A stretch of 64,000 nt of DNA from Sphingobium sp. (GCA_023266575.1 JAHFPV010000002.1:372001-436000), one strand, 5' to 3'; shown: positions 51,489 through 60,686, numbered from the stretch's first letter. Program-made: numbers and translations. Notes: a model not told the origin generated them from the letters alone.

Positions 51489-51797
51489 ATGACCATGGCC
51501 GACGACGATTATGTCTATGACGAAGCGACCGGCGAATGGATCAGCGCCGCCGATGCGATGCAGGCCGACAGTGAGCCGAACAGTGTCGAAGTGCGCGATT
51601 CGGTGGGCAATGTGCTGGCCGATGGCGATCAGGTGACGTTGATCAAGGATCTGACGGTCAAGGGCGCGGGCCAGACGCTGAAGCGGGGCACGCTGATCAA
51701 GTCGATCCGGCTGACCGGGGATGCGCAGGAAATCGACTGCAAGTTTGACGGGATCAAGGGGCTGGTGCTGCGCGCCGAATTTGTGCGCAAGCGGTGA
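51489..51797 (+). CDS. PhnA/YjdM family protein
   Basis: The 102-residue protein has the C-terminal PhnA domain: VEVRDSVGNVLADGDQVTLI, VKGAGQTLKRGTLIKSIRL and LVLRAEFVRK. The N-terminal zinc-ribbon cysteines of full PhnA are missing; only an acidic segment DDDYVYDEATGEW is there. Despite the name it is not clearly tied to phosphonate use. GTGA at the stop overlaps the DoxX start. Confidence 0.87.
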   Translation: MTMADDDYVYDEATGEWISAADAMQADSEPNSVEVRDSVGNVLADGDQVTLIKDLTVKGAGQTLKRGTLIKSIRLTGDAQEIDCKFDGIKGLVLRAEFVRKR

Positions 51798-52198
51798 ACG
51801 AAAGCCGCGCCCGCAGGATCGCGCGGTGGGTGCTGGCGCTGGCCTATCTGGTCGCGGGGGTCGCGCATTTACGGTCGCCCGGCGGCTTCATCGCCATCAC
51901 GCCGGGCTGGGTGCCCTACCCTGCGACGGTGATTTTCCTGACCGGTCTGGCCGAGATTGCGGGTGCGGTCGGGTTGATGGTGCCGCGTCTGCGCCAGGCG
52001 GCAGGCATTGGTCTGGCACTCTATGCGCTGTGCGTGTGGCCCGCCAATATCAACCATGCTGTCCATAATATAGCGATTGGCGGCGTGCATCTGGGCTGGG
52101 CCTATCATGGCCCGCGCCTGGCGTTGCAGCCGGTCATCATCTGGTGGGCGCTGTGGGCGGCCCATGTCATCGACTGGCCCTTTGCCCGGCGCGATTAG
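51794..52198 (+). CDS. DoxX family membrane protein
   Basis: The 134-residue inner membrane protein has four hydrophobic segments in the DoxX arrangement (ARWVLALAYLVAGVAHLRSP, VIFLTGLAEIAGAVGLMVP, AGIGLALYALCVWPANI and VIIWWALWAAHVI). It starts at GTG, overlapping the PhnA stop. DoxX proteins are linked to quinone or thiosulfate redox chemistry and oxidative stress; this one's partner is not seen. Confidence 0.85.
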   Translation: MNESRARRIARWVLALAYLVAGVAHLRSPGGFIAITPGWVPYPATVIFLTGLAEIAGAVGLMVPRLRQAAGIGLALYALCVWPANINHAVHNIAIGGVHLGWAYHGPRLALQPVIIWWALWAAHVIDWPFARRD

Positions 52199-52265
52199 CC
52201 AGCGATTGTCTTTCCGGTTCAGCGCCCTACTGTGCGCCCTTTCCTACTGACGAGCGTGAGAGAGC

Positions 52266-54317
52266 ATGATGACCCGCCATCTTCCCTGGATAGCAGTCGC
52301 TATCATCGGCGCGGTCGCGCTGGGCGTTGTTGCGGTGTCTCGCGGCGAGGCGGTCAATGCGCTGTGGATCGTCGTCGCGGCAGTCAGCTGCTTTCTGGTC
52401 GCTTATCGCTATTATGCGCTGTTCATCGCGCGCCATGTGATGCGGCTCGACCCGTCGCGGCCCACCCCGGCGCTGCGCCGTGCCGATGGGCTGGACTATG
52501 TCGCGACCGATCGCACCGTCCTGTTCGGCCATCATTTCGCGGCGATTGCGGGCGCGGGTCCGCTGGTCGGGCCGGTGCTGGCGGCGCAGATGGGCTATCT
52601 GCCCGGCACGCTCTGGATCATCGTCGGGGTCGTGCTGGCGGGCGCGGTGCAGGATTTCATGATCCTGTTCATTTCCATGCGCCGCGACGGCAAGTCGCTG
52701 GGCGAGCTGATCCGCATGGAAATGGGACAATGGGCCGGGACGATCGCCCTGTTCGGTGCGTTCATGATCATGGTCATCATCCTGGCGGTGCTGGCGCTGA
52801 TCGTGGTCAAGGCGCTGGCGGAGAGCCCGTGGGGCATGTTCACCGTAGCGGCGACCGTGCCGCTGGCGATGATCATGGGGGCCTATACACGCTGGATCAG
52901 GCCGGGGCGGATCGGCGAAGTGTCGCTGTTGGGGCTGGTCGGGCTGCTGGCGGCGATCGTCTATGGGCAGGCGGTGGCGGCTTCGCCCTTCTGGGGGCCG
53001 GTGTTTACCTTCACGCCGCTGACGCTGTGCTGGATATTGATCGGCTATGGCGCGGTGGCTTCCGTGCTGCCGGTATGGCTGCTGCTCGCGCCGCGCGATT
53101 ATCTGTCCACCTTCCTCAAGATCGGGGCGATCGCGGCGCTGGCGGTCGGCATCGTCATCATGGCGCCTCCGCTCAAAATGCCGGCGCTGACGCAGTTTGT
53201 GGATGGCGGCGGGCCGGTATGGGCGGGCGGCCTGTTCCCCTTCCTGTTCATCACCATCGCCTGCGGCGCGGTGTCGGGCTTCCATGCGCTGATTTCCAGC
53301 GGCACCACGCCCAAGCTGATCGCCAGCGAGGGTCATGCGCCGGTGATCGGCTATGGGGCGATGCTGATGGAGGCGTTCGTGGCGATCATGGCGCTTGTCG
53401 GTGCGTCGATCCTGGACCCCGGCATCTATTTTACGATGAACAGCCCCGCCGCACTGATCGGCACCGATGCGGCGACCGCGTCAGCCGCAGTTACCGCCAT
53501 GGGCTTTCCGATCTCGCCGGACCTCATCACCCAGACGGCGAAAGATGTCGGCGAACATAGCATCATCAGCCGCGCGGGCGGCGCGCCGACGCTTGCCGTG
53601 GCGATGGCGGAGATATTCAGCCATGTCGTCGGCGGCGAGGGCATGAAGGCCTTTTGGTATCATTTCGCGATCCTGTTCGAGGCGCTGTTCATCCTGACCG
53701 CCGTGGACGCAGGGACGCGCGCCGGGCGCTTCATGTTGCAGGATCTGATCGGGCTGGCGGTGCCAAGCTTCAAGGAGAGCAAGGGCCATATGCCGGGCAT
53801 CGTCGCCACCGCGCTGACGGTCGCGGCCTGGGGCTTTTTCCTGCATCAGGGGGTCACCGATCCGCTGGGCGGGGTGAACACGCTGTGGCCGGTGTTCGGC
53901 ATTTCGAACCAGATGCTCGCCGCGATCGCGCTGATGCTGGGGACGGTGGTGCTGTTCCGCATGAAGCGCGACCGCTATGCCTGGGTGACGATGATCCCGA
54001 CCGCCTGGCTGCTGGTCTGCACTTTGTCGGCAGGATGGCTGAAGCTGTTTTCGGCTGATGCCAAGGTCGGTTTTCTGGCTCATGCCGCGAAATTCAGCGC
54101 AGCGGCAGACGCGGGCGAGGTGCTGGCCCCGGCCAAATCGATGGCACAGATGGAGCGCATCATTTTCAACGACCGGGTCGATGCGGCGCTGGTCGCGCTG
54201 TTCCTGTCGGTCGTGCTGGCGCTGCTGGTCTTCACCATCCGCACCTGCATTGCCGCGCGGCGAATCGCAGCGCCGACAGCGCGCGAAATTCCGGCGCAAC
54301 TGGTGCCGGCGGAATGA
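52266..54317 (+). CDS. cstA: CstA family pyruvate/peptide transporter
   Basis: The 683-residue inner membrane protein has many hydrophobic segments. Its CstA signatures are TVLFGHHFAAIAGAGPLVGP, then LGELIRMEMGQWAG and, late, FGISNQMLAAIALMLG. CstA relatives (BtsT, YjiY) import pyruvate when carbon is short; peptide uptake was an older proposal. It starts MMTRHLPW and overlaps the following ybdD-type gene by 4 bases, the usual pair. How it is regulated here is not visible. Confidence 0.93.
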   Translation: MMTRHLPWIAVAIIGAVALGVVAVSRGEAVNALWIVVAAVSCFLVAYRYYALFIARHVMRLDPSRPTPALRRADGLDYVATDRTVLFGHHFAAIAGAGPLVGPVLAAQMGYLPGTLWIIVGVVLAGAVQDFMILFISMRRDGKSLGELIRMEMGQWAGTIALFGAFMIMVIILAVLALIVVKALAESPWGMFTVAATVPLAMIMGAYTRWIRPGRIGEVSLLGLVGLLAAIVYGQAVAASPFWGPVFTFTPLTLCWILIGYGAVASVLPVWLLLAPRDYLSTFLKIGAIAALAVGIVIMAPPLKMPALTQFVDGGGPVWAGGLFPFLFITIACGAVSGFHALISSGTTPKLIASEGHAPVIGYGAMLMEAFVAIMALVGASILDPGIYFTMNSPAALIGTDAATASAAVTAMGFPISPDLITQTAKDVGEHSIISRAGGAPTLAVAMAEIFSHVVGGEGMKAFWYHFAILFEALFILTAVDAGTRAGRFMLQDLIGLAVPSFKESKGHMPGIVATALTVAAWGFFLHQGVTDPLGGVNTLWPVFGISNQMLAAIALMLGTVVLFRMKRDRYAWVTMIPTAWLLVCTLSAGWLKLFSADAKVGFLAHAAKFSAAADAGEVLAPAKSMAQMERIIFNDRVDAALVALFLSVVLALLVFTIRTCIAARRIAAPTAREIPAQLVPAE

Positions 54318-54499
54318 GCGGATTTCTGCGCCTGTTGCGGCAGACCGCGCGGCTGATGGTCGGGATGCCTGACTATGACGCCTATCTGCGCCATATGCTG
54401 ACCCATCATCCCGACCAGCCCGCGATGGACCGGACGCAGTTTTTTCGCGATCGGCAGGAAGCGCGCTATGGCGGCAAAAATGGCGGAAAATGCTGCTGA
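54314..54499 (+). CDS. YbdD/YjiX family protein
   Basis: The 61-residue protein contains the family core MVGMPDYDAYLRHMLTHHPD followed by MDRTQFFRDRQEARYG. It is coded with an ATGA overlap after cstA, the classic arrangement (cstA-ybdD, btsT-yjiX), and is thought to support the transporter. The C-terminus GGKNGGKCC carries two cysteines. Confidence 0.93.
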   Translation: MSGFLRLLRQTARLMVGMPDYDAYLRHMLTHHPDQPAMDRTQFFRDRQEARYGGKNGGKCC

Positions 54500-54670
54500 T
54501 CCGCGTAATATTACTACTGTAAAATATCAATCTGGGACAGAAAGTTACAGACCAAGCGCAAAACAGGATTGATCTGTGCGATCATCCTGCTAGGCGGCAG
54601 CGTCCTTTTTGCCCGACAGCTTCTGGGATGTGTCCCCTGCCCCATCCCTTGCGGCAGGGGGCAGTTTGTT

Positions 54671-55588
54671 TCAGCGCCGGGCGTTGAAGCCTGCCACCAT
54701 CCCTGCCGTGATCGACAGCGCAATTTCCGCCGCGCCGATCGCGCCGATATCCAGTCCCGCCGGGCCGTCGATTCGCGCGAGATCATCCGCGCCGAAGCCC
54801 TGCCAAGCCAGCCGCTCCAGCCGTGCGGCGTGGCTCTTGCGCGATCCAAGCGCGGCGACATAGCCGGTGGGCGCGCGCAGCGCGGCCTCCAGCGCCGGAT
54901 CGTCAATCTTGATATCATGGCTGAGCGTCACCACGGCGGTCGATTCGCCGGGAAAGCGCGCCGCGATCGCTTCGTCGGGCCAGCGATCGTCCAGTTCAAC
55001 GCCGGGGAAGCGTTCCGCGGTCAGGAACCGACCGCGCGGGTCGATCACCACCGGGGTCACGCCGATCGCCTGCGCCAGCGGGACCAGCGACTGGGCGATC
55101 TGCACTGCTCCGACGATCAGCAGGCGGCGTGGCGGATCATAGCGGTTGAGGAAATCGCCCTCGCCCGCCTGTTCGCGCGTGACCCCGCTGGCAAGATCGG
55201 TCGCCAGCGTCAGCGCCCGGCCCCGCGCGCTGGCTGTCTCGATCCGGTCGAACAGGTCGGGGGCAAAGCCACCCTCCCCCACCGGCTGGACGAGGACGGC
55301 TATTTCCCCGCCGCAGGGCAGGCCGACTTCCCAGGCATCGCCATCGGCCACGCCATAGGTCGCGACATGGGCGGCGCGCCCGGCGATCACCTCGGCGGCG
55401 CGATGCAGCACGTCGTTTTCGACGCAGCCGCCCGAAATGCTGCCTTCAAAGCGCCCGTCCTGATGCACGATCATATGGCTGCCGCGCGGGCGTGGGGCGG
55501 AACCCCAGGTCGACACCACCGTCGCCAGCGCCAGCCTGGGGCCGCGCCATTCCACAGCCTTGCGGATCACCGCGCCATTATCGTTCAA
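54671..55588 (-). CDS. XdhC family protein
   Basis: The 305-residue protein has the two XdhC regions: an N-terminal XdhC_CoxI part (TWGSAPRPRGSHMIVHQDGRF, with SISGGCVENDV) and a C-terminal Rossmann part (LLIVGAVQIAQSLVPLAQA, AALGSRKSHAARLERL). XdhC proteins load sulfurated molybdenum cofactor onto xanthine dehydrogenase-type enzymes. No molybdoenzyme is adjacent. Nothing else was recognised in the 171-base gap before cstA-ybdD except a CCCCTGCC/GGCAGGGG hairpin at 54634-54660. Confidence 0.9.
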   Translation of the reverse strand: MNDNGAVIRKAVEWRGPRLALATVVSTWGSAPRPRGSHMIVHQDGRFEGSISGGCVENDVLHRAAEVIAGRAAHVATYGVADGDAWEVGLPCGGEIAVLVQPVGEGGFAPDLFDRIETASARGRALTLATDLASGVTREQAGEGDFLNRYDPPRRLLIVGAVQIAQSLVPLAQAIGVTPVVIDPRGRFLTAERFPGVELDDRWPDEAIAARFPGESTAVVTLSHDIKIDDPALEAALRAPTGYVAALGSRKSHAARLERLAWQGFGADDLARIDGPAGLDIGAIGAAEIALSITAGMVAGFNARR

Positions 55589-55629
55589 ATCAGGACTCCT
55601 TTGGCGCAGAGATAGGAAGGCCTCGCCCG

Positions 55630-56298
55630 CTAAACCAGACGCCTGCCGGTCCAGACGACTCGCCCGACAATATCCACCAGCGCCGGGTCAATATCGGTCC
55701 AGTCGGGATAATGGAGATTGTCGCTGACGACGCTGAAGCGCCCGCGCAATGGTCCCATCGCGATCCGCTTGACCATCAGCACCCCGTCGAGCCGCAATAC
55801 ATAGACGCCGTCGCGCAGCCGGGTGGCGTCATCGTCATGATCGACCATGATGTCGTCGCCATCGCTGAGCGTCGGCGCCATCGATTCGCCATCGACGCGG
55901 ATGATCGACACGCGCTGCGGCCGTACCCCCAAATGGCGGAGCCAGTGGGCGTCGAACGCCATCACGCCGGCGGCGCGCTCATCATCGTCCAGCGTGCCGA
56001 CGCCCGCCGACGCGCCCAGCGCCAGGCGCGGCACCGCCACCACGGCGGGCATCCCCCGCGTGCGGGCGGGGATGGCCACCGGCGCGACGCTGCCCCCCAG
56101 CATCTGTTCGGCAACGCCAAAATAGCGGGCCAGCACATGCCGGTCCGCCTCGTCCAGTTTGCGCGGGGTGCCGCGTTTGATGAACTGCTGGATATAGGCG
56201 GGGTTGCGACCGATCAGCCGGGACAGATCGGCATAATTCTCCCCTCGTTCGGCAATCAGCCGATCCAGCGCAATCCGGGCGTTCTGCGATTCATCCAT
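55630..56298 (-). CDS. S24 family repressor (LexA/CI-like)
   Basis: The 222-residue protein has an N-terminal helix-turn-helix (ADLSRLIGRNPAYIQQFIKRG, 23-43) and a C-terminal S24 peptidase domain with the catalytic Ser139 (VDGESMAP) and Lys177 (MVKRIA). An Ala-Gly pair at 98-99 lies about 40 residues before the Ser and may be the self-cleavage site. It probably represses in response to DNA damage or stress and cleaves itself to release DNA. TAGGAA-type operators lie just before its start, so it likely represses itself. Confidence 0.87.
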   Translation of the reverse strand: MDESQNARIALDRLIAERGENYADLSRLIGRNPAYIQQFIKRGTPRKLDEADRHVLARYFGVAEQMLGGSVAPVAIPARTRGMPAVVAVPRLALGASAGVGTLDDDERAAGVMAFDAHWLRHLGVRPQRVSIIRVDGESMAPTLSDGDDIMVDHDDDATRLRDGVYVLRLDGVLMVKRIAMGPLRGRFSVVSDNLHYPDWTDIDPALVDIVGRVVWTGRRLV

Positions 56299-56314
56299 AT
56301 CCAGTCCATAATGA

Positions 56315-56369
56315 TAGGAATTTTCCTAGACAAGTAGGAAATTGGCTTAGAGATAGGAATATACCTATC
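56315..56369. promoter_or_regulatory. Paired operators in the S24 repressor/small-gene divergent promoter
   Basis: TAGGAA-TT-TTCCTA at 56315-56328, a lone half site TAGGAA at 56335-56340, and GATAGG-AATATA-CCTATC at 56352-56369 share a TAGGAA core. The two palindrome centres are 39 bp apart, close to four helical turns. The first site is 17 bases upstream of the repressor ATG; the last faces the divergent gene. Autorepression by the S24 protein is inferred. Confidence 0.7.
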
Positions 56370-56413
56370 GGCTTGCAGCGGGCGAGTCGGACCAACAGGG
56401 GAGAAAGAAGCCG

Positions 56414-56599
56414 ATGCTGCTGCATGCGATCGAACGATTCCTTCGCCAATATGACATGCCGCCAACCACCTTCGGTCGCGCCAGCACGCGCGATCCACGG
56501 CTGGTTTTCGACCTGCGCCAAGGGCGCGAGCCGGGGGACCGCGTGAGGAGACGAATAGAACATTTCATGAACACATATCGCAGGAGCATCAGTCAATGA
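56414..56599 (+). CDS. Small conserved alphaproteobacterial protein (61 aa)
   Basis: The 61-residue protein MLLHAIERFLRQYDMPPTTF... continues FGRASTRDPRLVFDLRQGRE. I recall very similar short proteins in many alphaproteobacteria, with a helix-turn-helix-like layout, but no assigned function. It has no export signal. It is divergent from the S24 repressor across the shared operators and its stop overlaps the next gene by 4 bases. Control by the repressor is likely. Confidence 0.75.
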   Translation: MLLHAIERFLRQYDMPPTTFGRASTRDPRLVFDLRQGREPGDRVRRRIEHFMNTYRRSISQ

Positions 56600-56967
56600 C
56601 AAGCGTGCATCATGGATTTCGGCCTGAAAATCTGGTCCGAAACAAACCGATAGGAAAAACCCAGCGCGACCCGTTGCCGCGCCTGCTTGAGCAGTTGCTC
56701 AAGCGCGCTGGCGCGCCGACGACGATCGAGCGCGCGGTGAGCCGCCCCTGGGCCAGCGCCCTGTTCGAGGGGCGTCGCCATGTCATCGCGCTACGCCTGT
56801 CCGGCGCGCAGGTTGCAACGCGACTCTGCGATTTTGTCGAAGGCATAGAAAGCGCGGAATGGCAGCTGCCTCGCCATTTCGTCGCCGACATCAGTATTGA
56901 TGAGGTGCGGGAGGGCGAGGATGAAATCTGGCTGGAGCTGTCCGCGCTGACGATCGAGGACTGGTAG
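56596..56967 (+). CDS. Hypothetical protein (123 aa) in the S24-controlled unit
   Basis: The 123-residue cytoplasmic protein has a helical basic front (KTQRDPLPRLLEQLLKRAGA) and a beta-rich back (FVEGIESAEWQLPRHFVADI). No domain is recognised. Its start codon overlaps the small protein's stop (ATGA), so both are translationally coupled and probably act together. It lies 4 bases from the end of a convergent gene. Confidence 0.7.
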   Translation: MTSVHHGFRPENLVRNKPIGKTQRDPLPRLLEQLLKRAGAPTTIERAVSRPWASALFEGRRHVIALRLSGAQVATRLCDFVEGIESAEWQLPRHFVADISIDEVREGEDEIWLELSALTIEDW

Positions 56968-56971
56968 GGGG

Positions 56972-57859
56972 TTAGCGCCCCCGGCCAGCCATGCTGCGCA
57001 ATGCACCGAGCGCAGCGCGCAGGGCATCGTCGGCGTCCTGCGCCACCATGTCGCGCACCGGCACGGCGGGTGTGACCGGCATGTCGGCGATGACCCGCAC
57101 GGCGCCTGTTTCCGCCGACGGGGCGCGGCTGCGCAGGGCGAGGCCGCGTTCCAGCCGCTGGGTCAGTTCAGTGATCGACAGACCCTGGGTCGGGATGGGA
57201 TCAAGCGGCGGGGGCGTGACGGGCGCTGCGTCTTGCGGCGCTTCGTCCGGCTCGACCAGCGGCGCGGCGGGCCGCTGGAAGGTCGGCAAGGGCAATTCTT
57301 CCTCGGCAATCGGCAAGGGCGCGCTGGGCATGACCAGACCGGCGGACGGGACAATAGCGTCCTGCTCCGGTTCGGGATGCATCACCAACGGCCTGCGGAT
57401 CGCGTCGGGACGGGCAAAAATGTCGAGACCGTTAAAGTCGCGGCTGGCGAAGATCGGCGCGCGGGCGGGCGCATCGGGGTGCGCATCGGCGCGGCGCAGC
57501 GATGGAATGGCGTCATCGACAGGGGCAGCACGTCCCCGCGCCAGCGCGGTCAGTTTGGAAAAGGCGAAACCCATTTTTCTTGCTCCCTGGACGCGCAACC
57601 TGCGCCCTTCTTGTTCAGCTGGCCGGTCCTGCCGGCGCATCATCCCCATCAGTCCCACCGCCATCAGAGCGGCGAAACCCGCCAGCAGCAGCCGGGCTTT
57701 GAACCCCAGCGGCGGTGCGGCGGCGGGCAAACTTTCCGACAGGCCGCTCGACGCCACGACCATTTCGATCAACCCGACCGGAATCCACAGCACCAACAGC
57801 GCCGCGGCCAGGCCGCCCAGCGCCATGATGGCGATCCCTCTTGTCGGTGCTGCCTTCAT
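56972..57859 (-). CDS. Two-helix membrane protein with Pro/Ala-rich domain, hypothetical
   Basis: The 295-residue protein has two membrane helices at the N-terminus (IAIMALGGLAAALLVLWIPV and LLLAGFAALMAVGLMGMM). A long low-complexity cytoplasmic part rich in Pro, Ala and acidic residues follows. No family is recognised. A GTG two codons upstream is an alternative start. It lies 26 bases after the exosortase-associated glycosyltransferase gene and may be in its operon. Confidence 0.65.
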   Translation of the reverse strand: MKAAPTRGIAIMALGGLAAALLVLWIPVGLIEMVVASSGLSESLPAAAPPLGFKARLLLAGFAALMAVGLMGMMRRQDRPAEQEGRRLRVQGARKMGFAFSKLTALARGRAAPVDDAIPSLRRADAHPDAPARAPIFASRDFNGLDIFARPDAIRRPLVMHPEPEQDAIVPSAGLVMPSAPLPIAEEELPLPTFQRPAAPLVEPDEAPQDAAPVTPPPLDPIPTQGLSITELTQRLERGLALRSRAPSAETGAVRVIADMPVTPAVPVRDMVAQDADDALRAALGALRSMAGRGR

Positions 57860-57885
57860 GGCCACTTTGCTTCTTCAAACCTCGC

Positions 57886-59112
57886 TCAGGCCGCCGCGCG
57901 CGTGCCGGCAGGACGCGCCAGCAGCCGCTGGTAAACAGGTTCGTAACGCAATATGTTTGACGACCAGTTACGCTCACGCTCGACAAAGGCGCGGGCGCGC
58001 GCGCGCCGTTCGTCCCAGATCGTGCGATCGGCAAACAGGCCCGCCAGCGCGGCTGCCATGCCTGCCGGATCGTCTGGCGGGAACAAGGTCCCGGTGACGC
58101 CATCCTCGATCAGTTCGCGATGGCCGCCCACGCTGGACGCGGCGACCAGCTGCCCCTGCGCCATGGCTTCGAGCGGCTTTAGGGGCGTGACCAGATCGGT
58201 CAGACGCATCGCCTTGCGCGGATAGGCCAATATGTCGATCTGGGCATAATAATGTTCGACCTGATCGTGCGGAACGCGCCCGACAAAGACGATATGGTCG
58301 GCAAAGGGGGAGGCCAGCGCCTGATCGCGCAAAGCCTGTTCGCGCGGGCCGCCACCGACCAGCAGCAACTTGGCTTTTGGTCGGGCGCGGACGAGTCGCG
58401 GCATCGCGGCGATCAGATCGTCCAGCCCTTCATAATCATAGAAGCTGCCGATGAAGCCGACGACGTCCGCCCCTTCCAGGCCCAGTTGTGCCGTCAGCGC
58501 CGGATCGCGCGGCACGGGCGTTCCGAACTGGTCCATATCGACACCATTGGGCGACACGATGATCTTGGCCGGGTCGATGCCGCGCGTGGCGAGATCGCTG
58601 CGCAGCCCTTCGCAGATGACCGCGACCGCATCGGCATTGCGCACGGCATGGGTTTCGAGCTGGCGGGTCAGCCAGTAGCGCGGGCTGCCCTCCGTCCCCG
58701 TGCCGTTGCCGACCGCCGCATCTTCCCAGAAGGCGCGGATTTCATAGACCAAGGGGATGCCATGGCGCTTGGCGACGCGCTGCGCGGCGATGGCGTTCAG
58801 CACGGGCGAATGGGCGTGGATGATGTCGGGCCGCCATTGCTGCACCAGTGCCTCGATCGCGTCGGCATGGGCGGCAATGTCGCGCCATTCGCGCAGCACC
58901 GGATTGCCGGTCGCCGGCGCGCCGGGGGTGCGGTGGAAATGGAGGCCATCGACCATCTCCTCCAGCGGCCCCGTCGCACTGTGGCGATGCCCGGTTATGC
59001 CGCGCACCTCCCAGCCCCTGGCCAGCTGCGCCCGCAGGATGGCTCGGGTGCGGAAGGTGTAGCCGCTGTGCAGTGGCAGGCTGTGGTCCAGCACATGAAG
59101 AATATGGGTCAT
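57886..59112 (-). CDS. Exosortase A-associated glycosyltransferase (GT4 type)
   Basis: The 408-residue protein starts MTHILHVLDHSLPLHSGYTF, the hallmark of the exosortase A-associated glycosyltransferase family, and has the GT4 layout with SPNGVDMDQFGTPVP and a C-terminal sugar-nucleotide-binding region (TDLVTPLKPLEAMAQGQLV). It should add a sugar to a lipid-linked precursor of an exopolysaccharide. It is cytoplasmic and membrane-associated. The genes after 59200 on the other strand belong to the same kind of cluster. Confidence 0.88.
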   Translation of the reverse strand: MTHILHVLDHSLPLHSGYTFRTRAILRAQLARGWEVRGITGHRHSATGPLEEMVDGLHFHRTPGAPATGNPVLREWRDIAAHADAIEALVQQWRPDIIHAHSPVLNAIAAQRVAKRHGIPLVYEIRAFWEDAAVGNGTGTEGSPRYWLTRQLETHAVRNADAVAVICEGLRSDLATRGIDPAKIIVSPNGVDMDQFGTPVPRDPALTAQLGLEGADVVGFIGSFYDYEGLDDLIAAMPRLVRARPKAKLLLVGGGPREQALRDQALASPFADHIVFVGRVPHDQVEHYYAQIDILAYPRKAMRLTDLVTPLKPLEAMAQGQLVAASSVGGHRELIEDGVTGTLFPPDDPAGMAAALAGLFADRTIWDERRARARAFVERERNWSSNILRYEPVYQRLLARPAGTRAAA

Positions 59113-59203
59113 AGCCCATGGACTTAACCACAAAAGGTTTAACGGCCCGTCAACTGTGTCGCGTTAGGGAGGGTCGGGTAGCCAGTGGAACCACCAAGAC
59201 GCA

Positions 59204-59326
59204 ATGATCGACACCCTGTCCCTGCTGATCAGCCATGGCGTGATCCTGCTCGCCGCGTGGCGGCTGTTGCCGCGCGCCGATCTGGATCGTGATCCACCGG
59301 TAGAGGAGAGCGCGCGCGATGCGTGA
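59204..59326 (+). CDS. Small single-helix membrane protein (40 aa)
   Basis: The 40-residue product MIDTLSLLISHGVILLAAWR... has one hydrophobic helix and a charged tail (DLDRDPPVEESARDA). It overlaps the next gene by 8 bases, which supports a real, coupled gene. Comparable tiny proteins sit before the O-glycosylation ligase in other exosortase A clusters. Function is unknown. Confidence 0.6.
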   Translation: MIDTLSLLISHGVILLAAWRLLPRADLDRDPPVEESARDA

Positions 59327-60686
59327 CCTGTTCTTCCTTGCCTTCCTGGCCGTGTTTTTCCTGATGGGGCTTAGGCGGCCGTTCCTGCTGGTCGCGGTCT
59401 ATGCCTATATCGACATCGTGTCGCCCCAGCGCCTGTCCTATTTCCTGCTCAATTCGATCCCGATTTCCGCCATCGCCTTTGCCGCGATGGTGGGGGCTTG
59501 GCTGGTGATCGACGACAAGAAGGATTGCCGCTTTTCCGCGCGACAGGTGCTGCTGCTGATCCTGCTGGTCTGGTGCGGCTATACCACCGCGACCGCCGAT
59601 TTCCCCGCCGAGGCGCTGACCAAATGGAACTGGGTGTGGAAGGCGATCATCGCGGGCATCTTCCTGCCGCTCACCCTGCGCACCCGGTTGCGAATCGAGG
59701 CGATGACGGTTGTCATGATCCTGTGCGCCAGCACGATCATCATCAATGGCGGCATGAAAACCGCTTTGTCGGGCGGCGGCTATGGTGTGCTGAACCTGAT
59801 GGTCGACAATAATAGCGGCCTGTATGAAGGGTCGATCATCAGCTGCGTCGCCATATCGCTGATCCCGCTGATCCTGTGGCTGGCGAAACATGGCACCATC
59901 TTTTCGCCGGACGACTGGCGGGTGAAGGCATTTTGCTACTGCCTGTGCCTGGCCTGCCTGCTGATGCCGATCGGCACCGAAGCGCGGACGGGCCTTGTTT
60001 GCATCGTCATTCTGGCGGGGTTGATGCTCGTGCGATCGCCGCGCCGTTTCGTCTATGGGCCGCTGATGCTGCTCGCGGCGCTTGTTTCCATCCCCTTCCT
60101 GCCCGCCAGCTTCACCCAGCGGATGCAGACGATCGAAAATCATCAGGGCGACGAAAGCGCATCCACCCGCGTGGCGGTATGGATGTGGACGCTCGACTAT
60201 GTGAAAACCCATCCGGGCGGCGGCGGCTTCGACAATTATCTCCAGAACAGCTTTACCTATTTCGCGCAGAGCGAAGTGGGCGAAGGAGACGCGAAGCGGG
60301 TCGAGCGACGGCTGGTGACGGACAAGGGCCGCGCCTATCACAGCGCCTATTTCGAGATGCTGGGCGAACAGGGCTATTTCGGCTTCCTGATCTGGGCGCT
60401 GATCCACGGCATCTGCTTCATCCGCACCGAAATGATCCGCCGTATGTATCGCAAAAGGGCGGGACCGGACGAGGCGTGGATCGCGCCCTTCGCGCTGGCG
60501 CTGCAACAGGGGCATATCATCTATATGATCGGATCGCTGTTCGTGGGCATCGCCTATCAGCCCTTCATCTTCATGATGCTGGCGCTCCAGATCGGTCTGG
60601 ACACTTATCTGAGCCGACGGCGGAAGGCCGCGGCACGGATCGACCTCAACGCGGCGATGAACCGGCCGCGCGGGGCGCTGGCATGA
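59319..60686 (+). CDS. Exosortase A-associated O-glycosylation ligase (Wzy/WaaL-like)
   Basis: The 455-residue inner membrane protein has about 10-12 hydrophobic segments. A large periplasmic loop contains GTEARTGLVCIVILAG and, after it, VKTHPGGGGFDNYL with HSAYFEMLGEQGYFGFLIW, the Wzy_C-type O-antigen ligase core. The N-terminus MRDLFFLAFLAVFFLMGLRR fits the exosortase A-associated ligase family. It should polymerise or ligate a saccharide. It is followed by an ATGA-coupled membrane protein gene. Confidence 0.88.
   Translation: MRDLFFLAFLAVFFLMGLRRPFLLVAVYAYIDIVSPQRLSYFLLNSIPISAIAFAAMVGAWLVIDDKKDCRFSARQVLLLILLVWCGYTTATADFPAEALTKWNWVWKAIIAGIFLPLTLRTRLRIEAMTVVMILCASTIIINGGMKTALSGGGYGVLNLMVDNNSGLYEGSIISCVAISLIPLILWLAKHGTIFSPDDWRVKAFCYCLCLACLLMPIGTEARTGLVCIVILAGLMLVRSPRRFVYGPLMLLAALVSIPFLPASFTQRMQTIENHQGDESASTRVAVWMWTLDYVKTHPGGGGFDNYLQNSFTYFAQSEVGEGDAKRVERRLVTDKGRAYHSAYFEMLGEQGYFGFLIWALIHGICFIRTEMIRRMYRKRAGPDEAWIAPFALALQQGHIIYMIGSLFVGIAYQPFIFMMLALQIGLDTYLSRRRKAAARIDLNAAMNRPRGALA

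Noticed and set aside
55630-56967. S24 repressor and small genes as a prophage remnant
   Set aside because: No integrase, structural phage gene or attachment site is nearby; the small genes look like conserved chromosomal proteins.
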